From Thiomicrospira aerophila AL3 (GTDB lineage Bacteria; Pseudomonadota; Gammaproteobacteria; Thiomicrospirales; Thiomicrospiraceae), in assembly GCF_000227665.2 (NCBI RefSeq), contig NZ_CP007030.1:930001-994000 (forward strand): 64,000 bases of DNA, in the 5' to 3' direction. The first letter of the stretch is position 1, and each line of letters starts with the position of its first letter. Below are positions 18,669 to 29,418 of this stretch, one piece after another. The position numbers and the translations under genes were made by a program. The notes under the pieces are model-generated. The model was given only the letters and a program-made list of their open reading frames with translations, did no database searches and was not told the origin of the DNA.

Positions 18669-20753
18669 ATGGCAAAACATTTAACTCGTTTCCAATACGG
18701 TCAGCATCAAGTCACCTTTGAGACGGGCGAAATTGCTCGGCAAGCAGATGGCGCCGTTATCGTCGGTATGGGTGATACCCGCGTATTGGTCACGGTCGTG
18801 GGCGCAAAGCAGGCGAAAGAGGGACAGGATTTTTTCCCTTTAACGGTTAATTATCAAGAAAAAGCCTTTGCAGCGGGCAAAATCCCTGGTGGCTTTTTAA
18901 AGCGTGAAGGCCGTCCGTCTGAGTATGAGACGTTGACTTCACGTTTAATTGACCGTCCTATTCGTCCTTTGTTTCCCAAAGGTTTTATGAATGAAGTGCA
19001 AATTATTGCCACCGTGCTAGCCTTAGACCCAGAAGTGGGCACCGAAGTGCCTGCGATGCTGGGCACCTCAGCGGCCTTAGCCATCTCAGGTATTCCGTTT
19101 AATGGCCCGTTAGGTGCCGCGATTGTTGGCTATCGTGATGGTGAGTATTTATTGAACCCATCAAAATTAGAGCTAGAAACCTCTGACCTTGAGTTGAGTG
19201 TTGCTGGCACGGAAACCGCCGTATTAATGGTGGAATCAGAAGCCAGCGAATTACCCGAAGATGTCATGTTAGGCGCGGTGATGTTTGGTCATCAGCAAAT
19301 GCAGGTTGCGATTCAAGCGATCCGTGATATGGCAACGGCTTGTGGCAAGCCACGTTGGGACTGGCAGCCTGCGCCAGAAAACACCGAACTTAAAAATCAA
19401 GTATTTGATCTAGTCCGTGCCGATGTTGAAGCGGCTTATACCATTGCAGACAAAGTAGCGCGTTATGCGGCGTTGGATGCGGCGAAAGCGAAACTCATGG
19501 CGCAGCTTGCCGTTTCAGAAACCCATCCTGATGGCGCGTCTGAAAAAGAATTAGAAGGCTTGTTTGGTAAGTTACAAAAAACCATTGTACGTGGACGTTC
19601 GGTAGCGGGTGAGCCGCGTATTGATGGTCGTGATAACCACACTGTTCGCGCAATTGATTGTAAAGTCGGCGTCTTGCCCAAGGTGCATGGTTCAGCGTTA
19701 TTTACCCGTGGTGAAACCCAAGCCTTGGTTGTGACGACACTCGGTACAGAAACCGATGCCAAAATTGTTGATGAACTCACCGGTTCCTATAAAGACCGTT
19801 TTATGTTGCACTACAACTTCCCGCCTTACTCAGTAGGTGAGTGTGGTCGTATGGGCACGCCGGGTCGTCGCGAAATCGGTCATGGTATGTTAGCACGTCG
19901 TGGTGTGGCAGCCATGTTACCGACGGCTGATGAATTTCCTTATACCATTCGTGTGGTGTCAGAAATTACTGAATCCAATGGTTCAAGTTCGATGGCGACC
20001 GTCTGTGGTACCAGTATGGCGTTGATGCATGCTGGTGTGCCGATTGCCGCTCCAGTAGCGGGTATTGCGATGGGCTTGATTAAAGAAGACGCTGGTTTTG
20101 CGGTCTTGTCTGACATTTTGGGTGACGAAGATCATTTAGGTGATATGGATTTTAAGGTAGCCGGAACCGATCAAGGTGTCACCGCGTTGCAGATGGATAT
20201 TAAAATAGAAGGTATTACCGAAGAAATCATGCGTATTGCGCTTGACCAGGCCAAAACAGGTCGGTTGCATATTTTGGGCGAGATGGCTAAGTCAATTAAT
20301 TCGTCCAATACCCAGGTGGCTGACACCGCACCGCGTTTTACTACTATGAAAGTGAAGGCCGATAAGGTTCGTGAAATTATTGGTAAGGGTGGTGCGACTA
20401 TTCGCGCGATTACGGAAGAAAGTGGTGCGGTAATTGAATTAGAAGATGATGGCACGGTGCGTATTGCCGCGACGGATCAAGCTTCTGCTGATATTGCGAT
20501 TTCCAAGATTAATGCAATAGTTGCCGAGCCTGAAATTGGTAAGGTATATAATGCAAAAGTAATGAAGATTGTTGATTTTGGTGCATTTGTGTCTTACATG
20601 CCTGGTCGTGAAGGCTTAGTGCATGTTTCTCAAATCGCTGAAGAGCGCGTTGAAAACGTGGCAGATTATCTTCAGGAAGGTCAAGATATTCAGGTGCGTT
20701 TGTTAGAAATTGACAAGCAAGGTCGCGTGAAGTTATCAATTAAGGGTGTGTAA
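18669..20753 (+). CDS. pnp: Polyribonucleotide nucleotidyltransferase (PNPase)
   Basis: 694 aa. Two RNase PH-like domains (first with [21 protein letters not shown]; second with RTVRAID-type start at [12 protein letters not shown] and [12 protein letters not shown]), then a KH domain ([17 protein letters not shown]) and an S1 domain ([20 protein letters not shown]). Phosphorolytic 3'-5' RNA degradation, normally in the degradosome. A possible -10 (TACAAT, 18612) lies upstream without a good -35. No CAGGCCTG motif inside. Confidence 0.97.
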   Translation: MAKHLTRFQYGQHQVTFETGEIARQADGAVIVGMGDTRVLVTVVGAKQAKEGQDFFPLTVNYQEKAFAAGKIPGGFLKREGRPSEYETLTSRLIDRPIRPLFPKGFMNEVQIIATVLALDPEVGTEVPAMLGTSAALAISGIPFNGPLGAAIVGYRDGEYLLNPSKLELETSDLELSVAGTETAVLMVESEASELPEDVMLGAVMFGHQQMQVAIQAIRDMATACGKPRWDWQPAPENTELKNQVFDLVRADVEAAYTIADKVARYAALDAAKAKLMAQLAVSETHPDGASEKELEGLFGKLQKTIVRGRSVAGEPRIDGRDNHTVRAIDCKVGVLPKVHGSALFTRGETQALVVTTLGTETDAKIVDELTGSYKDRFMLHYNFPPYSVGECGRMGTPGRREIGHGMLARRGVAAMLPTADEFPYTIRVVSEITESNGSSSMATVCGTSMALMHAGVPIAAPVAGIAMGLIKEDAGFAVLSDILGDEDHLGDMDFKVAGTDQGVTALQMDIKIEGITEEIMRIALDQAKTGRLHILGEMAKSINSSNTQVADTAPRFTTMKVKADKVREIIGKGGATIRAITEESGAVIELEDDGTVRIAATDQASADIAISKINAIVAEPEIGKVYNAKVMKIVDFGAFVSYMPGREGLVHVSQIAEERVENVADYLQEGQDIQVRLLEIDKQGRVKLSIKGV

Positions 20754-20783
20754 TCACTAGAATTGGGTAGTTTTTTAAGTTTT

Positions 20784-20858
20784 TTCCTGTCTGTATGGGC
20801 CAGCGACGCCTCTTTTTGCGCAGCAAAAATCGAAGGAGCAGGTTCATACAGACAGGAA
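20784..20858 (+). repeat. Intergenic inverted-repeat element, copy A
   Basis: Perfect 14-bp arms, TTCCTGTCTGTATG (20784-20797) and its complement (20845-20858). The enclosed core (20805-20838) begins GACGCCTCTTTTT and ends CGAAGGAG. The core recurs, reversed, between prfB and lysS (57386-57420) with about three mismatches and one indel. Outer A/T runs roughly extend the stem. Confidence 0.85.
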
Positions 20859-20894
20859 TACTTATAAAAAACGTCACTCCAATCCCATACAACC

Positions 20895-20919
20895 AAAACC
20901 GTTGCAAAACGGTTTTTTT
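20895..20919 (+). terminator. Terminator after pnp
   Basis: AAAACCGTT-GCA-AACGGTTTTTTT hairpin ending 14 bp before the M16 peptidase start. Confidence 0.8.
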
Positions 20920-20933
20920 ATTTGTGAGGTTTT

Positions 20934-23849
20934 ATGCCAACCAGTTACGAAACATTTGAATTTATAAGCGAACACCTGATTGAAACCCTATCAGTGAATG
21001 TACAAACCTTCCGCCACAAACATACCGGCGCGATGCATTATCATCTGGCGGCCGATGACGATCATAAAGTATTTATGGTCGCGTTGCGTACCGTGCCAGA
21101 AGATTCCACCGGGGTGGCGCATATTTTAGAACATACGGTGTTATGCGGTTCGGAGCGTTTTCCGGTGCGTGATCCGTTTTTTATGATGATTCGCCGCTCT
21201 ATTAATACTTTTATGAACGCGTTTACCTCCAGCGATTGGACGGCGTATCCATTTGCGACCGAAAACGACAAGGATTATCAAAACCTGCTGCAAGTCTACA
21301 TGGACGCGGTGTTTTTCCCCAATATAGACCCGTTGGATTTTGCCCAAGAAGGCCATCGTTTTGAATTTGAAACCCTAGCCGATGCTAACTCGCCTTTAAC
21401 CTATAAAGGCGTGGTGTTTAATGAAATGAAAGGCGCGATGAGTTCGCCGGTTTCAACCCTGTGGCAGGTATTGACCGGCGAGTTGTATCCGACCTCAACC
21501 TATCATTACAACAGCGGCGGTGAGCCGGAAGCGATTCCGGATTTAACCCATCAGCAGTTGGTGGACTTTCATCGCACCCATTATCATCCGTCGAATGCGG
21601 TGTTTATGACCTATGGCAATCAAAATCCGGCGTCATTACAGGCAGATTTCGAAGCCTTGGCGTTAGCGCGTTTTGAACAACCGATTGAACCGATTTATGT
21701 CAAAACCGAGCAGCGTTTTAATACACCAAAAGTGATTGAACAAGCCTATGCGTTAGATGAAGAAGACGTGTCCAACAAAACCCATATCGTGATGGGTTGG
21801 TTATTGGGCTTAAATAAAAACCCGATGGACGTGCTAAAAGGCCATTTATTAGCCTCAGTGTTGCTGGATAACAGCGCGTCACCGTTGCGTTTTGTATTGG
21901 AACAAACCGAATTGGCGACCGCACCATCGCCGTTATGCGGCTTGGAAGATTCCAATAAAGAAATGGCGTTTGTGGTCGGTGTGCAAGGGTCTGAACCGGA
22001 ACATGCGCAAGCGATAGAGGACTTAATTATCAATGAGTTACAACGTATTGTGCAAGAAGGTGTGGAACAATCGCAAGTCGAAGCCATGTTGCATCAATTG
22101 GAATTAAGTCAGCGTGAAGTCGGGGGCGATAGTTATCCGTATGGCTTGGAATTGATGTTGGCGGCGTTACCGGCGGCGTTACATCAAGGTGATCCGGTCG
22201 CGTTATTGGATGTGGATAAGGTATTACTGCAATTACAACAAGACGTGTCGCATCCGGACTTTATTCCCAAGTTGGTACAGGCCTGGTTGTTGGATAATCC
22301 GCATCGTGTGCGCTTAACCTTAAAGCCGGATACCGAGCTGAGTGCGCAACGTGAACAAGCTGAAAAAGCGAAATTGGCGCAGATTCAAGCTGGTTTAACC
22401 GATTCACAAAAGCAGGCAATTATCGAGCAAGCGGTGGCGTTGGAGCAACGCCAAGCGCAACAAGATGATCCGACTATTCTGCCGAAAGTCACCAAAGAGG
22501 ATGTCACCCCGGAGATTATTCAGGTTCTGCCGAAGCAAACCCTTCTGCAAACGGGTGGCAAAGTGACGGCTTATGAGCGCGGCACCAATGGATTGGTGTA
22601 TGAACAGTTAATTGTTGATATGCCCGATTTAACCGCGGAAGAACAAGCGTTAATGCCGTTGTTTAACAGTTGTTTAACCGAAGTCGGCAGCGGCGGGCGT
22701 GATTATCTTGATACTCAGTCCTTGCAAGCGGCGGTGACCGGCGGTGTTTCGGCGCGTTCTGCCGTACGTGCGGATTTAGCGGATAACACCGCGTATCACA
22801 GCCATTTTATGCTCACAGGCAAAGCGTTAAATCGTCATCATCAGGATTTAGCGATTTTGATGCAGCAAACCCTATTGACGCTGGATTTCAGCGAAACCGA
22901 ACGCTTACGTGATTTGGTCGGTCAAATTCGTTCATCAATGGAACATCGTATTACTGGCTCCGGTCATAGTTTGGCGATGAGTGCGGCAACCCAGGCGTTT
23001 TCGCCGGTTGCACAATGGAATTTCCAACGTTCAGGTTTGGCGGGTATTCAGTTTATTAAACAACTCGATAAGTCGTTAGAAGATGAATCGGCTTTGCAGG
23101 CCTTTGCGCAACAATTAGCCGTTATTCGCGACAAAATTGCGCAAGCACCGAAACAAGCGTTATTGGTGGCGGATGAAACCGGCTACCACCAGGCCTGGTC
23201 GGGCATGAGTGCGTTATTGGATGAATGCTCCGGTACGCAAAACAGTCGTTTAACCTTGGCGCAACCGCAACCGCTAGCGATTAACCACCAGGCCTGGTTG
23301 ACTTCAACCCAAGTCAATTTCTGTGCGCAAGCCTATCCGGCGGTGCTGTGGGGGCATGACGATGCACCGTTATTGTCGGTGATGAGCGCTTGTTTACGTA
23401 ACGGCTTTTTGCACAGCGCGATTCGTGAAAAAGGCGGCGCCTATGGCGGCGGGGCGAGTTTCGATGCCGAAGCCGGTGCGTTGGTCATGTATTCCTATCG
23501 TGATCCGCGTTTGATGGATACCTTTGCCGATTTTGAACGCGCGTTGGATTGGTTAATGACTTCCGCCACCCAAGAGCAAGTGGACGAAGCGATTTTAAAT
23601 ATCGTCAGTGCGATGGACAAACCCGGTTCTCCGGCGGGTGAAGCCAAAAAAGCCTTTTATCAAGAGCTGTATGGTCGTGATCATGTCAAACGCACCGCCT
23701 ATCGCCAAGCGGTTTTAAACGCGGATTTAGCACAAGTTCGTGCGGTGGGTGAACGGTATTTGCAAAGCCAAGCGACACGCGCGGTGTTAACCCAAGCTAG
23801 TCAATCGGACCAATTAACTGCGAATGGCTTTGAGTTAATTAAGTTGTAA
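20934..23849 (+). CDS. M16C family zinc metallopeptidase (presequence-protease-like)
   Basis: 971 aa, the length of the PreP/falcilysin group. The inverted zinc motif HILEH gives H63, E66 and H67; the distal glutamate is probably in KGVVFNEMKGAMSS. The C-terminal half is the second, inactive pair of M16 domains (REKGGAYGGGASFD). There is no signal peptide, so it is likely cytoplasmic, degrading peptides inside a closed chamber. It has a GTGAGG ribosome site and converges on fabI. Three CAGGCCTGGT motifs (22278, 23190, 23289) encode QAW. Confidence 0.92.
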   Translation: MPTSYETFEFISEHLIETLSVNVQTFRHKHTGAMHYHLAADDDHKVFMVALRTVPEDSTGVAHILEHTVLCGSERFPVRDPFFMMIRRSINTFMNAFTSSDWTAYPFATENDKDYQNLLQVYMDAVFFPNIDPLDFAQEGHRFEFETLADANSPLTYKGVVFNEMKGAMSSPVSTLWQVLTGELYPTSTYHYNSGGEPEAIPDLTHQQLVDFHRTHYHPSNAVFMTYGNQNPASLQADFEALALARFEQPIEPIYVKTEQRFNTPKVIEQAYALDEEDVSNKTHIVMGWLLGLNKNPMDVLKGHLLASVLLDNSASPLRFVLEQTELATAPSPLCGLEDSNKEMAFVVGVQGSEPEHAQAIEDLIINELQRIVQEGVEQSQVEAMLHQLELSQREVGGDSYPYGLELMLAALPAALHQGDPVALLDVDKVLLQLQQDVSHPDFIPKLVQAWLLDNPHRVRLTLKPDTELSAQREQAEKAKLAQIQAGLTDSQKQAIIEQAVALEQRQAQQDDPTILPKVTKEDVTPEIIQVLPKQTLLQTGGKVTAYERGTNGLVYEQLIVDMPDLTAEEQALMPLFNSCLTEVGSGGRDYLDTQSLQAAVTGGVSARSAVRADLADNTAYHSHFMLTGKALNRHHQDLAILMQQTLLTLDFSETERLRDLVGQIRSSMEHRITGSGHSLAMSAATQAFSPVAQWNFQRSGLAGIQFIKQLDKSLEDESALQAFAQQLAVIRDKIAQAPKQALLVADETGYHQAWSGMSALLDECSGTQNSRLTLAQPQPLAINHQAWLTSTQVNFCAQAYPAVLWGHDDAPLLSVMSACLRNGFLHSAIREKGGAYGGGASFDAEAGALVMYSYRDPRLMDTFADFERALDWLMTSATQEQVDEAILNIVSAMDKPGSPAGEAKKAFYQELYGRDHVKRTAYRQAVLNADLAQVRAVGERYLQSQATRAVLTQASQSDQLTANGFELIKL

Positions 23850-23880
23850 AGAAACCAAAAATTGACGGGAGGGTGTCGAT

Positions 23881-23909
23881 AAACCTCTTTCAGTGATTGA
23901 AAGAGGTTT
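23881..23909. terminator. Hairpin between convergent M16 peptidase and fabI
   Basis: AAACCTCTTTCA and TGAAAGAGGTTT form a perfect 12-bp stem with a 5-nt loop, 31 bp after the M16 stop and 19 bp from the fabI stop. There is no clear T-run on either strand, so termination efficiency is uncertain, but the position fits a shared bidirectional terminator. Confidence 0.65.
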
Positions 23910-23928
23910 GAAGTGAAGGGCGTAAAGA

Positions 23929-24708
23929 TTAAGTTGACGCGGTGGTGTTGTAGCCGCCATCAACATAGGTGATTTCACCGGTGATGCCTGAGGCTAGGTC
24001 TGAACATAAGAAAGCACAAGTATTGCCGACTTCTTCAATGGTCACATTGCGGCGTAATGGGGTCGCCTGTGCTGCTTTGTCTAGCATTTGGCGGAAGTCT
24101 TTAATGCCAGATGCCGCTAGGGTACGAATCGGGCCGGCTGAAACCGCATTGACCCGGATACCGTCTTGGCCTAAATCGGCCGCCAAATAACGCACGGTTG
24201 CTTCAAGCGAGGCTTTGGCAATTCCCATGACATTGTAGTTAGGCACCGCACGTTCTGCACCTAAATAGGAAATGGTCATCACCGAGCCTTGGCGGGCTTT
24301 TAGCATTTCATAGCCGGCTTTGGTTAAAGCAGTCAGGCTGTAAGCACTGATGTCATGCGCAACTTTGAAGCCATTGCGGGTCGAGGCATCAATCATACGG
24401 CCTTCCAATTCTTCGCGCGGCGCAAAGGCGACCGAATGGACTAAAATATCCAAGCCTTCCGGCCAGTGATTTTTCAATTCAGCGAACACATCAGTGATTT
24501 GCTGATCATCCGCTACATCAAGCGGTAGCACAATGTTAGAACCTAATTCTTCTGCTACCTTTTCTACACGACTTTTCAGTTTTTCAGTTTGAAAGGTCAG
24601 TGCAATCTCTGCGCCTTGCTCATGCATTTGTTTTGCAATACCATAGGCGATGGATTTGTTATTCGCGACGCCCACAATTAAGGCGCGTTTGCCGGTTAAA
24701 AAGCCCAT
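23929..24708 (-). CDS. fabI: Enoyl-[acyl-carrier-protein] reductase (NADH)
   Basis: 259 aa short-chain dehydrogenase family enzyme for the last step of fatty-acid elongation. [13 protein letters not shown] is the nucleotide-binding start, and [10 protein letters not shown] has the Tyr-x6-Lys catalytic pair. The ATG at 24708 ([12 protein letters not shown]) is chosen because GGAG lies 6 nt upstream and the family begins here; an in-frame ATG at 24720 lacks a site. Divergent from the ABC importer genes. Confidence 0.96.
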   Translation of the reverse strand: MGFLTGKRALIVGVANNKSIAYGIAKQMHEQGAEIALTFQTEKLKSRVEKVAEELGSNIVLPLDVADDQQITDVFAELKNHWPEGLDILVHSVAFAPREELEGRMIDASTRNGFKVAHDISAYSLTALTKAGYEMLKARQGSVMTISYLGAERAVPNYNVMGIAKASLEATVRYLAADLGQDGIRVNAVSAGPIRTLAASGIKDFRQMLDKAAQATPLRRNVTIEEVGNTCAFLCSDLASGITGEITYVDGGYNTTAST

Positions 24709-24785
24709 ATTTTTCTCCATTTTGGCTAAATGTGACTCGTTAAAATGCCAACATTATAGCGTGAATCCTAAAGGTGAACCAAACA

Positions 24786-27002
24786 ATGCAATTAACCAGG
24801 CCTGGTCAGTACTTCGCGTTTTTAGTCAAACCTTTTATTGTATTAGCTATCGCACTAGGTTTAGTGGCTTGTGCTGATCAATGGAATCGACCTTACACGG
24901 AAGAGGCGGTGGCATCAAATACTTTATTTACCGCCTTTTCAACACCGCCCAAACACCTTGATCCGGTGCGCGCTTATAGCTCAAATGAATGGCAAATTAT
25001 CAGCCAAATTCTTGAGCCACCGTTGCAATATCATTATTTAAAACGTCCGTTCACGCTTGAACCCTTGACGCTGACTGAGATGCCCAAGGTGCGTTATTTT
25101 AATGCCGAGGGGGTTGGGGTCGAACAGGGTGCAACCGATCTGGCCTATTCTGAATTTACTTTAAATTTAAAACCGGGTATTCAATTTCAACCTCATCCGG
25201 CGTTTGCCCGAGATGAGCAGGGCGATTTTGTGTATTTGACGCTGAATGCGCGCAAAGCGGCGAATTTGCGTTCGCCGTTTGAATTGTCGCAGCTTGCCAC
25301 GCGTGAACTCACCGCCGCCGACTATGCCTATGCGATTAAACGCATGGCGGTGCGACAAAACCATTCGCCGGTATTGGATACGATGATGGGTTATATTGTC
25401 GGTTTGCGTGAATTCAGTGAGCAGGTCAGTGCCGACCGCGCCGAGGTGGCGCGTGAGGCGTTTTTCGATTTGCGTCCTTACCAAATCCCAGGCGTGAAGG
25501 TGGTCAATGATCATCAATTACGTATTCAGATTGAAGGTGTTTATCCGCAATTTATGTATTGGCTGGCGATGAATTTCTTTGCGCCGATACCCTGGGAAGT
25601 GGAGCAGTTTTATGCACAACCAGGCCTGGTGGCACGCAATATTAACTTCAATACCTTTCCGGTCGGTACCGGGCCATTTTTCTTAGAAGAGAATAATCCT
25701 AATCTACGCATGCGTTTGGTGCGTAACCCGGTATTTCATGAACAGTTTTATCCTGACTCTGGTTTGACTTATTACATGCCAGATAGTTTATTGCGAGATG
25801 CCGGCAAGCGTTTGCCGCTGTTAGACCAGGTGGTCTATACCCTGGAAAAAGAAAGTGTGCCTTATTGGAATAAGTTTTTGCAAGGTTACTACGATGCCTC
25901 GGGTGTAAGTTCGGATAGTTTTGATCAGGCGGTGCAGGTGTCGGTTAGCGGTGAGTTGAACTTGACCGGTGAAATGGCAGAAAAGGGTATTCAAATGCGA
26001 ACAGCAGTGGAACCGACGGTGTTTTATTTAGCGTTTAATATGCTCGATGAGGTGATTGGGGGCTATAGTAGTGACCGCCAAAAATTGCGCCAAGCGATTA
26101 GCATTGCAGTGAATTATGAAGAGTTTATTTCAATTTTTATGAATGAACGCGGTATGGCAGCGCAAGGGCCGATTCCACCGGGGATTTTTGGGCATATTGA
26201 AGGTGAGGAAGGCGTTAACCCTTATGTGCATGATTGGGTGAATGGCGAATATCAACGTAAATCATTGGCCACCGCGCGAGAGTTACTGGCGCAAGCGGGC
26301 TATCCGAATGGGTTGAATCCGGCCACCGGGCGCCCTTTGCAACTGCATTTTGATGCGGTCGCCACCGGGCCGGATGATCGTGCACGGATGGATTGGATGC
26401 GCAAACAGTTTGAAGAACTGGGCATCGAGTTGGTGATTCGTGCCACTGACTTTAATCGCTTTCAAGACAAGGTACGTAATGGCGATGCGCAGATTTTCTT
26501 TTGGGGTTGGGGCGCGGATTACCCGGATCCAGAAAACTTTTTATTCCTGCTTTACGGGCCAAATGGATCGGTCGCCACGGGCGGTGCCGGGATTAATTCA
26601 GCCAATTATGCTAATCCACAATTTGATCGCTTGTTTGAACAAATGCGCAATATGGAAAATAGCCCCGAACGTTTAGCGATTATTCAAGACATGTTGGAGA
26701 TTGTGCGCCAAGATGCACCTTGGGTATTTGCTTTGCATCCGCGTTCGTTGGCGCTTTATCACAGTTGGTATCACAATGTCTGGCCGAATCGTTTAGCCAA
26801 TAACAGTGTGAAATATTTGTCGGTTGATCCTGAACTTCGGCTGCAAAAACAAGCTGAATGGAATCGTCCGGTGGTCTGGCCTTTGTGGTTAGCAGGCCTG
26901 CTTATGATTGGTTTGTCGATTTGGGCGGTTAGCGCTTATCGTGCGCGTCAACAACAACGGATTCAGCCGCAATCGTCTAAAACGGGAGGGCGCAATTTAT
27001 GA
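24786..27002 (+). CDS. ABC transporter substrate-binding protein, family 5, membrane-anchored
   Basis: 738 aa, longer than typical DppA/OppA (about 540). The N-terminal hydrophobic stretch ends in a lipobox (LVAC, C29). The SBP_bac_5 fold is seen in PKHLDPVRAYSSNEWQI, NPVFHEQFYPD and WGWGADYPDPENF. Unusually, a second membrane segment near the C-terminus (VWPLWLAGLLMIGLSIWAV) is followed by a basic tail, so both ends may be anchored. Start ATG 24786 has AAGGTG upstream. It overlaps the permease by 4 bp. Substrate is likely a peptide, not specified by sequence. Confidence 0.88.
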   Translation: MQLTRPGQYFAFLVKPFIVLAIALGLVACADQWNRPYTEEAVASNTLFTAFSTPPKHLDPVRAYSSNEWQIISQILEPPLQYHYLKRPFTLEPLTLTEMPKVRYFNAEGVGVEQGATDLAYSEFTLNLKPGIQFQPHPAFARDEQGDFVYLTLNARKAANLRSPFELSQLATRELTAADYAYAIKRMAVRQNHSPVLDTMMGYIVGLREFSEQVSADRAEVAREAFFDLRPYQIPGVKVVNDHQLRIQIEGVYPQFMYWLAMNFFAPIPWEVEQFYAQPGLVARNINFNTFPVGTGPFFLEENNPNLRMRLVRNPVFHEQFYPDSGLTYYMPDSLLRDAGKRLPLLDQVVYTLEKESVPYWNKFLQGYYDASGVSSDSFDQAVQVSVSGELNLTGEMAEKGIQMRTAVEPTVFYLAFNMLDEVIGGYSSDRQKLRQAISIAVNYEEFISIFMNERGMAAQGPIPPGIFGHIEGEEGVNPYVHDWVNGEYQRKSLATARELLAQAGYPNGLNPATGRPLQLHFDAVATGPDDRARMDWMRKQFEELGIELVIRATDFNRFQDKVRNGDAQIFFWGWGADYPDPENFLFLLYGPNGSVATGGAGINSANYANPQFDRLFEQMRNMENSPERLAIIQDMLEIVRQDAPWVFALHPRSLALYHSWYHNVWPNRLANNSVKYLSVDPELRLQKQAEWNRPVVWPLWLAGLLMIGLSIWAVSAYRARQQQRIQPQSSKTGGRNL

Positions 27003-27976
27003 TGGCGTATATTGTTCGTCGCTTGATTTATGCCATTCCGATTTTGATTGGCGTCAATTTTATTACCTTTGTATTGTTCTTTATGGTCAACACGCCGGAT
27101 GACATGGCGCGCGCGCAACTGGGCGCCAAGCAAACCACACCGGAGCTGATTCAAAGCTGGAAGGCCGAACGCGGTTATGACAAGCCGTTGTTTTTTAATA
27201 GCGATGCACCAGGCCTGGTGAAGTTGAGCGATACCTTGTTTGTTGAGCAGTCGTTGAAGTTGTTTGTGTTTGACTTTGGCAAATCCGATGCCGGACGCGA
27301 TATTGCTTCGGACATTAAAGAACGCATGTGGCCGAGTTTGGCGATTGCCTTGCCGACCTTTGCGATTGGCTTGATTACCACCATTACGCTGGCGTTGCTG
27401 ATCGTGCTATTCCGTGCCACGGTGCTGGATACCGCCGCGATGGTGATTGCGGTGATGATTATGTCGATATCCGGCCTGTTTTATATTATTGCCGGGCAGG
27501 TGCTGTTTAGCAAAATCCTGCATTGGGTGCCGATATCCGGCTATGAACCCGGCTGGGCGAGTGTGAAGTTCTTGATTCTGCCGGTCTTGATTGGTGTGTT
27601 TGCCGGTTTAGGGGCGGGCACCCGTTGGTATCGCAGTATTTTCTTGGAAGAAATTAACCGCGATTATGTGCGCACCGCGCGCGCCAAAGGCTTGTCGGAA
27701 ATCAGTGTGTTGTTTAAACACGTGTTGCGCAACGGTATGTTGCCGATTCTAACCGGCGTGGTGGTGGTGATTCCGAGCCTGTTTATGGGCAGCTTGATTA
27801 TGGAATCCTTCTTTGGCATACCCGGTTTAGGCAGTTATACCATTGATGCGATTAACGCCCAGGATTTTGCGATTGTGAAAGCGATGGTGTTTTTCGGCGC
27901 GGTGCTCTATATCATCGGGCTGATTCTGACCGATATTTCCTATACCATTTTTGATCCAAGGGTGCGTTTATCATGA
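26999..27976 (+). CDS. ABC transporter permease, OppB/DppB type
   Basis: 325 aa with about six membrane helices. The start MMAYIVRRLIYAIPILIGVNFITF is typical of the OppB family, and EINRDYVRTARAKGLSEISVLFKHVLRNG is the cytoplasmic EAA coupling loop region that contacts the ATPase. GGGAGGG precedes the ATG at 26999 (a second ATG follows directly). It overlaps both the binding protein and the next permease by 4 bp, so the three are co-translated. CAGGCCTGGT at 27210. Confidence 0.93.
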   Translation: MMAYIVRRLIYAIPILIGVNFITFVLFFMVNTPDDMARAQLGAKQTTPELIQSWKAERGYDKPLFFNSDAPGLVKLSDTLFVEQSLKLFVFDFGKSDAGRDIASDIKERMWPSLAIALPTFAIGLITTITLALLIVLFRATVLDTAAMVIAVMIMSISGLFYIIAGQVLFSKILHWVPISGYEPGWASVKFLILPVLIGVFAGLGAGTRWYRSIFLEEINRDYVRTARAKGLSEISVLFKHVLRNGMLPILTGVVVVIPSLFMGSLIMESFFGIPGLGSYTIDAINAQDFAIVKAMVFFGAVLYIIGLILTDISYTIFDPRVRLS

Positions 27977-29373
27977 TGTGGGTATGGCTTTGGACAGATA
28001 TTATGGTGTGGGGGTTGGTGCTTGCACTCGGCGCTTGGGGCTGGACGATTTCGCGCTCGCCACAGGTTAAGGCGCAATGGCTGGCGATTTTTCGTTCCAA
28101 AATTGCGATGAGTTCAGCGATTATTTTGCTGTTTTATTTGTCAATTGCGCTGCTGGATTCACTGCATTTCCGTTTAGCCTTGCCGGATCAAACACCGGGA
28201 CAGGAACGCCAATATGCCGGTCAAACCACCAGCGCCTTAGACTGGGTGTTTAATGAAATTCGCAGCCAAACCGAGCGCACCTACTCGGCGCCTTTTGCGC
28301 TCAAAGAGCATAGCACTTCCATTGTTAAAGACGAACAGGGGCGGGTACTGCAGCAGCATTTAGACCTAGTGCATGCCGGTGCGCATTTAGCGGATGCGTC
28401 ACAGCGTGCCGCCGATATCACCCAAAAATCCGTGTTTGCTGTGGCGGTCGCCTTGGCGATAAGCGGGCTATTAATCAGTTTGCATTTAGTCTGGCGTGCG
28501 CGTGCCTTGGGACGTCGATTTGGCGAACAAGCAGGCCTGGTGTTAAAAGGCCAAGCGGATTTGCCCTGGCGCACGGGGTATCTGACTTTTACGCTGGGCT
28601 TGGTCATCTTGGCTTGGTTGTATTATTTGGGGCACTATTATCATGTGCTCGGCACCGACAAGGTCGGTGGTGATGTGCTCTATCAAAGTTTTAAAAGCGT
28701 GCGCACCGGCGTGTTAATTGGCGTGCTGACCACCTTGGTCATGTTGCCCTTGGCGTTGATACTTGGCATCAGTGCTGGGCTGTTTCGTGGTTGGGTGGAT
28801 GATGTTATTCAATATGTCTACACCACGCTGAACTCGATTCCGGGGATTTTGTTAATTGCCGCCTCGGTGTTGGTGATGCAAACCATTATTACCAATAACC
28901 CGCAGTGGTTTGAAACCGCGACTGAACGGGCGGATTTCCGCTTGTTGGTACTGGTGCTGATTCTAGGCCTGACCTCCTGGACCAGTTTGTGTCGATTATT
29001 GCGCGCCGAAACCTTAAAAATCAGCCAAGTCGAATATGTCACCGCCGCGCGTGCTTTTGGTGTTAGCCGGTTCAAAATCATTGTGCGCCATATTCTGCCA
29101 AACGTGATGCACATTGTGCTGATTGCGGTGGTACTGGATTTCAGCGCGTTAGTGCTAGCGGAAGCGGTCTTGTCCTATGTGGGTGTGGGGGTTGACCCGA
29201 CCATGCATAGCTGGGGCAATATGATCAACCAAGCGCGTTTAGAAATGGCGCGCGAACCGATGGTCTGGTGGTCGTTGTTTAGCGCGTTTGTGTTTATGTT
29301 CATCCTTGTGCTCGCCGCCAACCTCTTCTCCGACCGCGTCCAACGCGTGTTAGACCCGAAGAATAACGCATGA
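27973..29373 (+). CDS. ABC transporter permease, OppC/DppC type, enlarged
   Basis: 466 aa, against about 300 in DppC. Extra N-terminal material includes membrane segments near residues 7-25, 40-58 and 158-175, with a long non-membrane insertion (about 60-155) between. The C-terminal half is the standard permease with the EAA loop VEYVTAARAFGVSRFKIIVRH. The enlarged form resembles permeases associated with YejE-like importers. The matching ATPase is not next but 1.9 kb downstream, beyond the inserted small genes. CAGGCCTGGT at 28532. Confidence 0.9.
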   Translation: MMWVWLWTDIMVWGLVLALGAWGWTISRSPQVKAQWLAIFRSKIAMSSAIILLFYLSIALLDSLHFRLALPDQTPGQERQYAGQTTSALDWVFNEIRSQTERTYSAPFALKEHSTSIVKDEQGRVLQQHLDLVHAGAHLADASQRAADITQKSVFAVAVALAISGLLISLHLVWRARALGRRFGEQAGLVLKGQADLPWRTGYLTFTLGLVILAWLYYLGHYYHVLGTDKVGGDVLYQSFKSVRTGVLIGVLTTLVMLPLALILGISAGLFRGWVDDVIQYVYTTLNSIPGILLIAASVLVMQTIITNNPQWFETATERADFRLLVLVLILGLTSWTSLCRLLRAETLKISQVEYVTAARAFGVSRFKIIVRHILPNVMHIVLIAVVLDFSALVLAEAVLSYVGVGVDPTMHSWGNMINQARLEMAREPMVWWSLFSAFVFMFILVLAANLFSDRVQRVLDPKNNA

Positions 29374-29396
29374 TTAATAGCTTTGTAAGCTTGATA

Positions 29397-29409
29397 CATA
29401 CATTGTATG
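29397..29409 (+). promoter_or_regulatory. Palindrome upstream of toxin-antitoxin pair
   Basis: CATACA-T-TGTATG, a perfect inverted repeat 9 bp before the toxin start. Its place suggests an operator for the antitoxin. No binding data; inferred. Confidence 0.45.
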
Positions 29410-29418
29410 GTAATATTT

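Noticed and set aside
20784-20858. Reading the inverted repeat after pnp as its terminator
   Set aside because: It has a long 47-nt enclosed core and no T-run; a proper terminator hairpin follows at 20895-20919, and the core recurs elsewhere as a repeat.
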